This document shows, piece by piece, positions 46,401 through 57,502 of a stretch of DNA of 64,000 bases. A model generated the notes under the pieces. The model was given only the letters and a program-made list of their open reading frames with translations, searched no databases and had not been told where the DNA came from. How positions within the stretch are numbered: position 1 is the first letter of the stretch; each line of letters opens with the position of its first letter. Source of the stretch: Euborellia annulipes (lineage: Eukaryota; Arthropoda; Insecta; Dermaptera; Anisolabididae); NCBI GenBank assembly GCA_023213315.1, contig JAKCPI010011637.1, positions 1 to 64,000 on the forward strand, read 5' to 3'. Both the position numbers and the translations under genes were made by a program.

Positions 46401-48371
46401 TTCCTGGGTGCGTTTCATGAAGCATTTCGAGTATTTTGTCCCCTTAGTTCATTGGCACTACCATTCTGTCACCATAAAGTAGACACTCTTGAGAGACTGA
46501 CAATGCCTCTTGGTAGAAAACAAATGTTTTGCGAAAACGCGAAGGAAATCGCGGGGGCAAAGATTCTCATACATCACAGTTATGTTTTTGGTCGCCTCTT
46601 AAGCTGGTAAAATTCAAAAAAGTAAAACAAAAATTTATTATATTGGGTAAATTATCTTAAAAACATGCCAAATTTCTACTTGTTTCGTCTTGATATTGAT
46701 ATTATGCCATTAAAAAAATAAAATAAAATTTGATTTTTATTTGATTTATAACACCATTTAAGAATGACCAAGTAAGTAACTACTGTATTTGAAATTTGCA
46801 TTTGAAATTAATTATAATAACTTTTTATAATAATTATTTGTATTATATTTTAATTCTTTATCTTCTAATAAATAGCCCTAAAAATCCGAAAAAAAGAACA
46901 TGAAATTGGCTCAAGTGTATTTATACACCCATTTAAGAAAACAACAAATAACTAAGGTCGGTTTTTAAAAATTTATTAAAAAAATACCTTATATAAAATT
47001 CTATTTTTACTTATATTGAATATACACGATAAAGTAGTTGGGGTTAACTGTCAGCTATAACTTTATATTGCAATATTTGTAAAAATATGGAGAAGCGCAA
47101 CGGCTTGAAAAAAGGACAAAAGAAATAGAAGACACTTCCATTTAGATTATTTAAAACCGGACACGAGAAACCTAGAGAAAAAATAAATCAAAAATTAAAC
47201 TTTAGAGTCACAAGACTTGCACCCCTGATAAAATTAACCAATCAACCCTTTTGAAATGCCATCAACCATAGGACGTGAGCATTCCTGGCTTCTCGAGCAC
47301 TAGTGTTCTTGATCTGCTCAAAAGATGAAAATCTTCGAAAATTGATTTAAAGTGTTGGTAAAACTCTTTGTGTATGATTGTTCTTTTTTGGGGTGTAGTG
47401 ATAAATTTGAGCTAGACGGGATTTCTGGGTGCAGCTATTTCACAATGTGTTCTTGTTAATTTAAATTTCCTTTTCGATCATTTGATCCCCACTCATCAAT
47501 GACCTCATGGCAGTGACTCTAACTCATTCTACCTCACCCTCATTGATTTGAGGATAATAGTAAACTCCCAATATTTTCCCCAAAAACTACAAACGCCAAA
47601 CATTCAAATATAAATCTGCTTAAATCTCCTCTCTGGGTTCCTCCACCCTCTTAATCATATTACATTGTCAAAAGTAAAAACTCCCCAAAATTTAGGATAA
47701 TTTGAGTTTATTTATGGTGGTCTGTTTATTTAACTAATTCTAATTAAGCCAGCTGGTTTTAAATAACCTTATATTTTCCTAATTTGCTGATACAAATTCA
47801 TAAATCGGGTACTTATTAAAAAAAATAATAGTTCCATCTATAAAAAGAGAGAAGAATTATAAAAAAAGGAAAAACACGGAGAACCTATTATCCAATAATT
47901 TATTTATTTATTCAGTTAATTAGCAATTAAATCAGTTGAATGTTTAATATTTTTATCTTTTCACTGATTAAATTGGGAAATCCCATCTAACAATGATTTT
48001 AATGCCAATTGACCCTGACCTGTATTTTAATTTATTCTTTTCCTCCCAATTTCAAACATCTTTTTAAATCTAATTTGGAAACAATAAAATACATAATGAA
48101 TTTATATAAGAAGTAGTCAACATGAAGAATTAATACCAGTTTTTATCTTTTGGTAATATATTATGTATATTTTTCTTGGTTCTATAAATCATATTTTTAT
48201 TTATATTTTTAAACTATGATGTTATTAATTAATTATTCCAAATATTTATCTGTTCATGTATGTTTGTGTTTGCGTCTGTGCTTGTGCGAATGTGTGTATG
48301 TGCCTAGTCCTCTCTGGGAGATGGTTGAGGAAGGAATTGATCTGAAAACAATCCAATGGACTCAGCATTAA
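37461..48371 (+). CDS. NFS1: Mitochondrial cysteine desulfurase NFS1
   Basis: Ten phase-matched exons: 37461-37557, 37632-37699, 38903-39019, 39110-39247, 39560-39752, 40840-40974, 41214-41371, 42280-42418, 43573-43795 and 48308-48371, giving 443 residues. The enzyme uses PLP to take sulfur from L-cysteine, releasing alanine and passing a persulfide to the ISCU scaffold with ISD11 and frataxin, in the mitochondrial matrix. Seen: a basic presequence (MLFIRRVPF), the [15 protein letters not shown] start of the class V aminotransferase fold, [10 protein letters not shown], the PLP Schiff-base Lys at residue 244 ([12 protein letters not shown]), [13 protein letters not shown], the catalytic loop Cys at about 367 ([19 protein letters not shown]) and the C-terminal SPLWEM plus WTQH. 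Both key residues sit 14 positions before the human ones, matching the overall length difference. The gene looks intact. Confidence 0.97.
40427..40500. mobile_element. Tigger/pogo-like terminus in NFS1 intron 5
   Basis: TA followed by CAGTAGAATCCGAACTAATT and TCGGATTATCGGGAAGTTTG resembles pogo-family inverted ends. The opposite end was not found, so this is a fragment. Confidence 0.45.
43088..43325. repeat. Cluster of CGCACACCGATT repeats in NFS1 intron 8
   Basis: The word AACGCACACCRATTARGCAAAA or its inverse occurs at least four times in 240 bases, with AAAATGTTTTGCCATT / AATGGCAAAACATTTT pairs. Direct and inverted copies would form a multi-branched fold. Possibly nested MITE termini. Confidence 0.65.
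43796..48307 (+). other. Last intron of NFS1, 4.5 kb, no gene seen
   Basis: Bounded by donor GAG|GTAAGA and acceptor TGTGCCTAG. Very AT-rich throughout. A short GC-richer patch at about 46400-46600 has no recognisable motif. Short open frames inside look random. Confidence 0.7.
48308..48371 (+). CDS. NFS1: Terminal exon of NFS1 (21 codons with stop)
   Basis: After TGTGCCTAG the sequence encodes [20 protein letters not shown] and a stop. The first base completes the Ser codon split across the intron. This closely matches the conserved NFS1 C-terminus and is too short for ORF finding. Confidence 0.93.
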
Positions 48372-51014
48372 TTTTTACTATTTATTTTAATTTTGTATTA
48401 TTAGTTTTTTTTTTTTTTTTTTTTTTAAGAAAATATATCATCGTTTTAAGATAATTAAACTGAAAAAATGTGATAATAGGAATAATTTCTATTCTTTTTA
48501 ATATTTATTAAAAAAACTATTTTTTCATGCTTATTTGTATTTGTATATAGAATAAATATTTTTTTCCGTCATCTTAATCTGAAGTTATTCATTATTAACG
48601 TAGAGATGTTGGAGAATATGGCTGTTTAACTTGATAAGGATAGCGGATAGCAGCCAGGAAAAATCAAATCAGACAAAAACTAGATCAATTCAAAGGAATT
48701 CTGATAAAAATTGATTTAGTTTTTGTCTGATTTGATTTTTCCTGGCTGCTATCCGCTATCTTTACTTCATTATTAACTATTTCAAATGAAAAAGTTTGGA
48801 AATCACCAAAATTTTTCATCTTGATGTGTGATTCTTTTAAAAAATTCGGGATTTGATGACTAAAATAACGAACTCACGAAAGAATGTTCAAAAGAATATT
48901 TTAAAAATATTTCAATTAGAATTTTGGGTTTAGGTCTAGTGAGTTTAAATTTTTAGAACTGAATGTAACGATCAATTCATTGTCCCGAAAGTTTGTAGAA
49001 CTCTGGTTCCTCATGGAACTCATTGTGTCATCCAAAAAGAAGTTTGGGAGTAGAGTAAGGCAAATGAAAAGAAATTATGATACAAATTTTTTTAATATAT
49101 TCAGATCAAACTCAATCCTTTAAATAAAAAAAAATTCTCAAACGAGCCTGGTTTTTAATCTCCAAAGAAAAATATAATCATTGCTTTAAAATAAGATAGG
49201 AAAAGTTGTTTAAATTTCCTTTTTTTTCCTTATGAAAATATTGATTAAAAATAATTTATTTTCGATAGACTAATTTCCTTATTTAAATAGGGATAATTTT
49301 AAAGGCTACAATTTTTTTAATATTTAAGGTTAAATTCATAATCTAAACCATTTTATCTATTATTTATATTTAGATTTTGATATAAAATATTAAATTTGTT
49401 TGTTTAATAATATTAATATTAAAGTAAATTAAAAACAAAATTTGTCATTAACACTCAGCCGAAAATAGATTTTGGAATGAATTGTCAAATAACTCCCAAT
49501 GAAGATAGAAAAACTCAAATCACTATCTTTTAAGATAATATTTGCGATTTGCTGTTGATAAATGACCACTTGAATTTACATGCTTCCAGAGACTGATTCG
49601 TCAATATAACAAGTAAAGGGACCCGAAATTCTTAAAGGTTCATAAGGACAGACAGTTTTTGATTGCTACGTGCTAAATAAGGTCAATTTTTTCAAGGAAC
49701 TACTACTTTTCAAATACCCGTTTTTGTCACCATCTATTCTTATTCCAAAGCAAAGAAAATCTATATTATTTTTTTCTGTTTTAAATATTCTCCTTTTGGG
49801 CGAATCTTTCAGTTTAAAGCTAAAAAAAGAAATTTATTTATTCATGATGAAAGCATTCTTTTAGAATTTTGTAATTTCATTCTTGGACAGGCAGGGCCAC
49901 CGATTTGTGGTGGGTGGGAAGGGGGAAGGACTAGTAGTTCCGAGTTAGGGTGAACATAGGTAACGTTTTGAACGGAACAGTACCGTTTTTTTTCATATTT
50001 CTCGGCCGCACCGTTGTTTTAATAAAAATATCAAATTTGTCCCGTTTTTAACTATAAACTAAACTATGGTTTGTAGAAAATTGAATTGCGTCTTATTTAT
50101 TTCTCGAAAGACTTTATGCTTTTTTTATGAATACATATTATTTGAAGAGTTTAGAATTAGAAGTAGTCTATGAACCATTTTTTTGTATGCCATTATAACC
50201 ATTATGTATATTATGCTTAAAGACCAAAATGGCTTACAAAAAAATTGTCCATAGACCCCTTCTAATTCTCAACTCTTCATTTTATAATATCGTCCTGTTT
50301 TGTACATAACAATGTCCTGTATTTGTCACAAGACAATATGGTTGGTCAGCCTATTCCGAGTTCTTCGGACTCCAACACTAAATGCTTCAAAAAATTTATT
50401 CTCTGCAGGTGTTCGGACACCCTTGGAGAAGACTTAATATAAAGGCCCGGACTTTCTAGACAAACATTTGAATTAGTAATAAATATTATTATAATAATGA
50501 GAAAAAATTCTTTGCAAATTTTAGAAATTATTTCCCTCAATTTAAGATTTTATAAAGACTTGAGTTGGGCTCCAGTGACTGTCTTAAATTTTTAATAAAT
50601 GGTTTAATGATATTATCATAATACTATATTATATAATATAGTTCTAAATTCCCCTTAATAAACTATAAATAACATGCTAGACAAGTTAAATTTAATTAAT
50701 AACAAATAATAAAGATTCGTTTTTCTTTTCATTTATCATTTATTATTAGAAAATGAGTGGCATAAGCGAAATTTAGATGGGTCATTAAACTGTCCCAAGT
50801 GTTATCTGACGTAGGGTAAGAGTGAGAGAGAGAGGGCTAGTAGGTGCGTGTGTGTGTATGTATGTGTGTGTGTTTGTGTGTGTTGGGTGTCTGTGTGTGT
50901 CTGTTCAAGAGAGCAAGAGGGGACCTACTACACAGAGTGAAATCCAACTGCTTGGCATTCACATTCCCAGTCCGCACTCTGCAATACTAGGGAATCAGTA
51001 CTCCAACATTCACG
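48372..51014. other. Intergenic between NFS1 and GILT; one inverted repeat
   Basis: AT-rich. 48639-48682 and 48717-48760 are 44-bp exact inverse arms (GATAGCGGATAGCAGCCAGG outward). A GT-rich microsatellite (about 50848-50906) precedes the GILT start and may lie in its promoter or 5' UTR. No other gene is recognised. Confidence 0.55.
48639..48760. repeat. Hairpin element with 44-bp exact arms
   Basis: Arms run from GATAGCGGATAGC to CAGACAAAAACTA and back, with a loop of about 34 bases. CAGCCAGG words also occur in the inverted repeat at 29237-29372. Confidence 0.85.
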
Positions 51015-54000
51015 ATGACAGCAGTAACAAGCAACGCGCTTCTCATCGCAGGCCTTATCCTCACCTGCGCTAATCTCTTCTCCGAGCAACAAGTGGTAAG
51101 ATGTTTTTGCTCAAATTGATTATATTATTAATTAATGAGTATTTTGAAAATGATAAGAATCGAAAAAAAAAAAAAAAAATTATTTTTTTATATGAAAAAA
51201 GTTTCTTTTTTTTTTTTTGAGTATAATACAAAAGAAAAGCTGCATTTCTCTTCATTACTATTACCATTATAAAAAAATTTCTTGTTGAACAAATCCCACC
51301 CCCGAGGTATATTTAAAAATTGGTGCCCATTTTAAATTACTGACTGAACTTAAAGATTGCCCTTCAGGGACGGATTAATGCAATTTTGTCATGGAGGATG
51401 GGCAGTTGGTTGGAAGATTTGAATTACAGGAGGACCTCTTTGGGGGATGAAACTTTTTAATATAATATCTTCAAATACTAGCACCCTTAAGGTGATTTAA
51501 GTCTTAAAATTGATAGTATAATACAGTGAGGGACAATATTAAGTCCCATTCATGATTTTTCTACTTGTGATTATTTCATTGTTTTTAAAAAAATATTATA
51601 TATTTTTTAATGGCAACTTTCATGACTCAAACCTAGAAAAATTCATTTTCTTTTATAAAAACAATGAAATAATCACTAGTAGAAAACGCATGGGTGGGAC
51701 TTAACTTTGGCGTTCACTGTACCTAAGATTTTTTATTTTAATTTTTTTTCAGGGAGGGGTGCAATTGCCTTCTCTGCCCCCCCCCCCCGCTTCCTCCTTT
51801 AATCCATCCCTGCTGCCCTTTTCCTGGAAATTAACCTATTTTTAGGAGTGATTTTTCTTTCATTGTTAAAAGACATTAAAGAATTCTTAATAGAAAATAA
51901 TTGATTTTGCAGAAAAGATGAAAACTTGCAATTTAACAATTCTTTTTCTTGATTTTTTCTCTTCTGAAAATTGAAGAATTTGATCCCAAAATATTTTAGG
52001 TCCCTTTCATTTTCATTTCCAGAGCTCATATCATTTTTCTTTTGCGTTATTTGTGAATCCACAAAGGAGCCATCTTCAAACTTGAGTAATTTCTTTATTA
52101 TCATCATCTAGAAAGTTTTATATTATTATTTATGTGAATCAGGATTTCCTATCTTGTTTTCATATAATTTTTTTATGTCACAATTTCAACATTCATACTT
52201 CAATAAAGGGGAAAATGCTCTTTTTGTACAATTTATTACCAGTTGTGACCAAGTAGTCCCATATATTAATATACAGTACGTATATAAATAAAGAAATACA
52301 CACACTTCTAAATGCTAAAAAATAAAAATTGCAGAATTGTACATTTATATAACGGTCCAAGTTGTAGACATCTAAAAGAATTTATTTATTTGCAATTCTC
52401 AAGAATAAAGATGTTTATTCGTATCATTAATTCAAACAATAGAGAGAGAGAGAGATCACGCTGACTTTCTCTCGGAACTAGCATTCTCTCCATCTCAGTT
52501 TAGAATACCGTGAATCATTTATTATTAGTGTCTTGTGTTGTTGTTGTTGTTGTTAAGCGTGTTGTCTTAGAAGGAGGGGTACGTGGATGTTCAGGGTCTG
52601 GGCCGAGGTCACCTCTCTCTCATCGCCCACTTATTATTTATCCATACATTGTTTCATCTTTTTCCCTAAATAAAAATTGCTATTATCTACAGAATTACTT
52701 TTATCTTTTTCATCCATCTATAGATATTCTCCAAACTTTATTGTTACGTTTTTTCGTTATTTACAATCATTAACTTTTCGTCTATATACTGTATTTATTT
52801 CCGCCCATTCCATCCGTCTATTTTCCTATATTTTGTATGATATGGGCTATCTATCCTATTTGGAAATTGATTTTCTCAACACGGACTTCTTATCTATTCA
52901 GTGAGAAAAATTAATTGCGAGGAAAATCTTTTTTAACATCAGCGAGAATAACGCCCTCACAAGATGCCCTAAATTCTGTTGAAATGGGAAGAGAAGTTAA
53001 TGCCAAAGTTGAAGTCCCCCATACATGTGATAAATTTCCAAGGTTTGGACCACAATAATTTTCCATATTAAAAAAAAAACAAAAACAATGGAATAATCAC
53101 ATGTTAAAAACGGAGTGGCGGGACTCAAAATTGACACTATATCTTGACCATACTTTGGTCAGTTAGAATTTAAACAAAATTTATTTCACCAAACTGGAAA
53201 TCGTTTTTGCCGTATCTCATATTTAATATGAAACTCAATTCAATTAGCGGCCTTATCTAAAGAATCGTTTTTGAAACACTCGACTTTTTTCCCTCTCGGC
53301 TGCTGAGGCCATTTAGAGGTTATAGTATACATATATATTTAAACATGCACATATGGAAACCGGAGGACGTTCCACACCCTGATTCCCCGAGGCCACCAAC
53401 TTAATGTTTCGTCGCATTTTCCATTGCTTGACTGCAACGATCTTGGAGGCTGTTGCTCTATTGCTCGTCCCCTCCCCTGGCCATTTATGTCCGGCCTAAG
53501 ATGCCGAAAAAATTTAATAATAGAAGAATAGATTTTTTATAAATTTTAGAACCTGTTGTTCATTTTTCAATAAAAAATAATAGTACCTTTAATGCTGCTT
53601 TTTAGAGAATCATAGCGCGCCAATCATATTCTTCAAATCATTATTAAAGTTTTCTAATATCCCTAATGATACATTTAAGATTATTATACCTTTTAAAAGT
53701 AAGTAATTTGCATTATCATAAACTCGAAGAGTATAATTTGTATTTAATGATTTGAACTTTGCACACAAAATTTTTTTATTTTGTACATTTTTTTTTATTT
53801 TACACATTTGTTGCCCAAAAAAAAAAAAAAAAAAACTTTCTTTTAATATGAATATTTTTTTTTGAAAGAAGACATAAATAAGGTCATTTGGTGACCGGTG
53901 ACCACGCCTCATTTTTTTTACTTCATCTTAATCTGAAAGAATTTAATAAGTTTTGCAATTGTCTATTGACCTGATTTATATATTTATTTGTTTTCCCTTT

Positions 54001-55907
54001 GGTATGATTCCAGACTCGTCTCAATGTGGATGTCTACTACGAGTCGCTCTGCCCCGATAGTGTTGATTTTGTCTCCAATCAATTGTATCCAACTTTTGTG
54101 AAGTATCCGTCAGCATTGGCCGTCAATCTGATACCTTACGGCAAAGCCTCGGTATATATTATCTCTTTTTTTTATAAGACAATTAGAAAAAGACGCCTAC
54201 ACACAATCAATCGATTTATCGAGAGTTAAAAAGTGATGATTAATGTCTTGAAACAGACAGTTATCAACTTTTCCCAAAGAATTTTATAAAACCTAATAAA
54301 CATTAGACCATATTGACAGAGTTCTCAAAGTGTGTTCTAAAGGTCAATTGCGACCCGTTAATCCAAAAAACGAGGTCCGTTAAACAAACGCCTATCTGAA
54401 ATAACTCTACATTCAAAAACACTATTAAAAATGAGACTATAATAAATTTTTTTTACTTCTCTAAAGATTTTCAGCTAAATTTGTTCCTCTTTGACTATAT
54501 ATATAAAAGAAATGAGTAGCTTAAAGAAATATGCGGTTTGAAATTAATTCATAAACTTGTTGTCCCGCAAAGACGAAATTGGACATATATATTCATTTCA
54601 ATGTGTATAATTATTTTTTCAGCAATCTCAATCCCCGGAGGGCGTCTGGTCCTTCACATGCCAGCATGGTGCTCAAGAATGCTACGGAAATAAAATCATG
54701 GCTTGTGCGATCCAAAAACTCTCGGGTGCACCCGTCACTTTAGACTTTGTAGATTGCTACATGAAAACAAGAAACGATGGCCCGAAGGTGAGAAAATCTT
54801 TAAGATTAATTTATTTCTTTTAGTAAACAAAAATGAATTTTGTAATAATTAATTGTTTTCTATTTTTTTTAGTGCGCTAATGATTTAAAACTTGATTATT
54901 CGATATTGAAAACCTGCGCTGAGAGCAGCGAAGGTTCCAATTATCTTGCGGCATATGGACAAAAAACAGCTGCACTTACACCAAAACTCTCTTTTGTACC
55001 TACTGTCGTTGTTGAAGGGGTATGTATATACATTATGGTCCAAAATTCTTTTTTTTTTTTCATTTTTTAAACGAGGCCATCCTATAATTCTGTTTTCATG
55101 ATCTCTATTATTATCAGAGTAAAATTTCAGCTTTTTAGGTCTAGAACAAGAAGGAAGTGAAATTAAATTTACTAGACAAGTACTTCTTTAGTAATTGATG
55201 AAACTATTATATTTTGGGGAAAAGATCATATCCCTATTCAAATTGAAATAAATTTTTGTCGCATGAGACGGGATGCGACCCCTTGACCTTTAGTGCAAGA
55301 AGCAGAAACTCTACCGCTGCCCAAAGGCACGCAAATTTAGAAAAATTGGTTGTAGTTCATTGTTATAAAAATAAAAATATAATATAAAATGCGACTCATT
55401 TTGAGATAGAGCATATTTGGATCCTGTTATGCAATAGTGCATCAAGCGCCAAAAAAATTAAAAATTGAGTTAAGCACGGAATATTGTTTCAAATGCTATA
55501 ATTAATAGTATTTTTTATGAATTATGTCCTAAAAAAAATTTATATTTAATGTTACTTGCACAATTGACAAAAAATTATATATAATCCGATGAAAACAAAA
55601 AACTTTAATGTTAATTTTCACAAAACTATGTAGGTGGCGCTTGACACACTAATGCTTAACAGGGTCCAATTAGCCCACGGGATATTATTTAGATTCCTAG
55701 TAAAAAGTTGACCTCTATAAGTAAGGACCAACATAATATATATGTATTAGAATTGTTTTGAAAAGTCTTTGTTGCAATATATATAGAATTAATTTAAATA
55801 ATTAATTTTCTTTCTTTGGTTAATTACAGGTTTATTCCGAAGAAAATCAAAAAATGGCTCTTAGCAACTTCGAGGGATTACTCTGTAAATATGTCCAATG
55901 CCTCTGA
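51015..55907 (+). CDS. GILT-like lysosomal thiol reductase
   Basis: Five exons, all phase 0: 51015-51095, 54014-54151, 54623-54787, 54873-55019 and 55830-55907, giving 202 residues. Exon 1 is a signal peptide (hydrophobic core NALLIAGLILTCANLF). The thioredoxin-like domain opens with LNVDVYYESLCPDS, so the active site is CPDS at residues 40-43, not CXXC. The GILT signature CQHGAQECYGNKIMAC lies at residues 86-101. Further paired Cys follow (VDCYMK, KTCAES, LLCKYVQCL). The family reduces disulfides in endosomes and lysosomes and supports antigen processing in vertebrates and antibacterial defence in invertebrates. CXXS variants are common in arthropod GILTs and are expected to have altered redox chemistry. 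The length fits the compact invertebrate form; there is no long propeptide. Confidence 0.95.
51365..51812. mobile_element. 448-bp hAT element in GILT intron 1
   Basis: Ends CAGGGACGGATTAATGC and TTTAATCCATCCCTG are inverted. The flanking octamers TTGCCCTT (51357-51364) and CTGCCCTT (51813-51820) match at seven of eight positions. A Tc1-like element is nested within it. Confidence 0.8.
51524..51719. mobile_element. Tc1/mariner-like MITE nested in the hAT element
   Basis: TA dinucleotides flank CAGTGAGGGACAATATTAAG and CTTAACTTTGGCGTTCACTG. Subterminal GTGATTATTTCATTGTTTTT and its inverse are shared with sequences at 31108-31300 and near 53080. Confidence 0.8.
51821..54013 (+). other. Rest of GILT intron 1
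   Basis: Contains a (GTT)n tract at about 52536-52553, a copy of the GTGATTATT-type repeat at about 53080-53130, SINE-like words (CTGCTGAGGCCATTTAGA near 53300) and minus-strand open frames at 51799-52107 and 53610-53912 for which I found no homology. Confidence 0.45.
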
Positions 55908-56006
55908 AGTGTTCTTTTAAATCTTTTATTATTATTATTATTGTAATATTATAATTACTGTATTTATTTTCTAAATTTACGATCTCCTAATGTATCTACA
56001 CCTTAA

Positions 56007-56012
56007 AATAAA
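56007..56012 (+). terminator. GILT polyadenylation signal
   Basis: AATAAA 100 bases after the GILT stop codon; alternative ATTAAA-like words lie close by. Confidence 0.55.
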
Positions 56013-56227
56013 TTTAAGTTAAAAAAATTCTAAAGACTAATAAAAAATATATATTAATGTTTAACAATGGATTTGTTTTTAATCTGTTCTAAAACAAAAG
56101 TACCAAGGACTTTATGTCCTGTTTGTTTTCACAGAATAATTGTGTATCAAATTTTGCTTATTTTATGAATTATATTGGGATTAGAAGAGAATGGAGTTAA
56201 GAGTAATATGAATATAATTATATTATA

Positions 56228-56700
56228 AATAGTCTTAAATGGTTTTCGCCTCATGGTCTGACTGTGTGTGAGTCTGTGAACAAAATATCACAAGAACGAA
56301 AAAAAGCTAGGAGTTTCAAATTTTATATTTACCCCCCTAGTAACAAAATCGACCAAAAAGTACAATACTTTACTGATGCACTTATTCATTTTTTTTTTTC
56401 GATTTTCTCGAAATTCGCTCCAGTGATTTTGGTTAAAATTCAAAAATCAATTATTTTTTTAGATGTCCTTTAAAATGTATATTCTCATTTCGCCATTGAA
56501 ATCTTCTGAAAACTACTTTACTCTTTTTTTTTTTAATGTGGAGTAGTACTTAACTATTGATCTTAATAGGAAAGATAGGAGAAATGGTTTCCCTCGTATC
56601 AAAATATAAATACATTATTTTCCCATGTGGAAACTTTCGATTACCGAAAATAAGAGAAAGTTGTGTGCTGTGCGACTAAGCACATCAGATGTTCATCACG
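56228..56700 (-). mobile_element. 0.7-kb hairpin-ended repeat, partial
   Basis: Complement of the family from GGTTTTCGC-CATGGTCTG to the ACTTTCGATTACCGA hairpin. The TATATA end is missing and the ACCAGATT end is diverged (CATCAGAT). It lies between GILT and the zinc-finger gene. Confidence 0.7.
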
Positions 56701-57502
56701 TTTCCTTCACTAAAAGGACCGCCTCAAAAAATTTTGAAAAGCCATATTATCACCAACTAAAGTTGTCCACTGACTGTCCCAGGATTTGGTTTGAGCTCGA
56801 ATTGGGTGGTTTGTGGAGGCCGGGAAGAGATGAAATCCTTTTTCATATTTTTTATATTTTTCTTATGTTAGTTTCAATGGGCGGAGGGTTGGGGTGTAAG
56901 GCGGTGAATACTTTTAAATATGCCTTCTTTTCACAGATCACAGATCTGTCTTGTCTCCGAAAACCAAGAGATAACCAGTGGCCCAATCAGGGGGAGGAGA
57001 GAAAAAGGAGAAAAAAATTTAAATTGCTATATATTTTATTAAGTATATTACAAATAGAAAAGAAAAAATAGAAGCCTGTCTTCTTATTTAAAAAAGAAAG
57101 AATGTAATTTTTTTTATTTGTTTATATTAAAATTGAATTTTGTTTTTCCACTACTTAGGCACGTAGCCATGGGAGGGGGGGGGTAAGGGTTTCAGCCTCC
57201 CCCCCAAAAAAAAAAATTTTTTTGTGAAATTTTCTTATGTTTACTTTTTTCAAACCTCCTCCCAGGAGCATATCCTGGATGCGCCTCTGGGTCAATCAAT
57301 AATCTAAAGAAGCAGGTAAGAAATTTCAATTATCCGCTAAGATTTTGATTATCCGCTAAACACTAGTTTCTTTAGAGCTCACTTAGCGCGCCACTAGTCT
57401 ATATCGGATTCTGATTGATCTTACTCTTGACGTATCTAAATTTTACAATTTTAATTAATTAATAATTTATTTATTTATTTTATTGTTTAAAATAAAAAAA
57501 AA
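56701..57502. other. Intergenic; C/G-tract transposon remnant
   Basis: A 148-codon open frame at 56625-57071 starts in the 0.7-kb repeat and has no recognisable domain. 57160-57295 has CACGTAGCCATGGG, G and C runs and GGATGCGCCTCTGGG, like the C/G-tract elements elsewhere. Confidence 0.45.

Noticed and set aside
51799..52107. Minus-strand 102-codon ORF with an acceptor-like CTTTCTAG before it
   Set aside because: No homology recognised, it ends inside the hAT terminus, and it lies in GILT intron 1 on the opposite strand. Kept as a weak candidate only.
53610..53912. Minus-strand 100-codon ORF in GILT intron 1
   Set aside because: Contains a homopolymer-encoded Phe run and no recognisable domain; it could not be joined convincingly to the ORF at 51799-52107.
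56625..57071. 148-codon ORF between GILT and the zinc-finger gene
   Set aside because: Starts in the 0.7-kb repeat, has no domain and no splice support.
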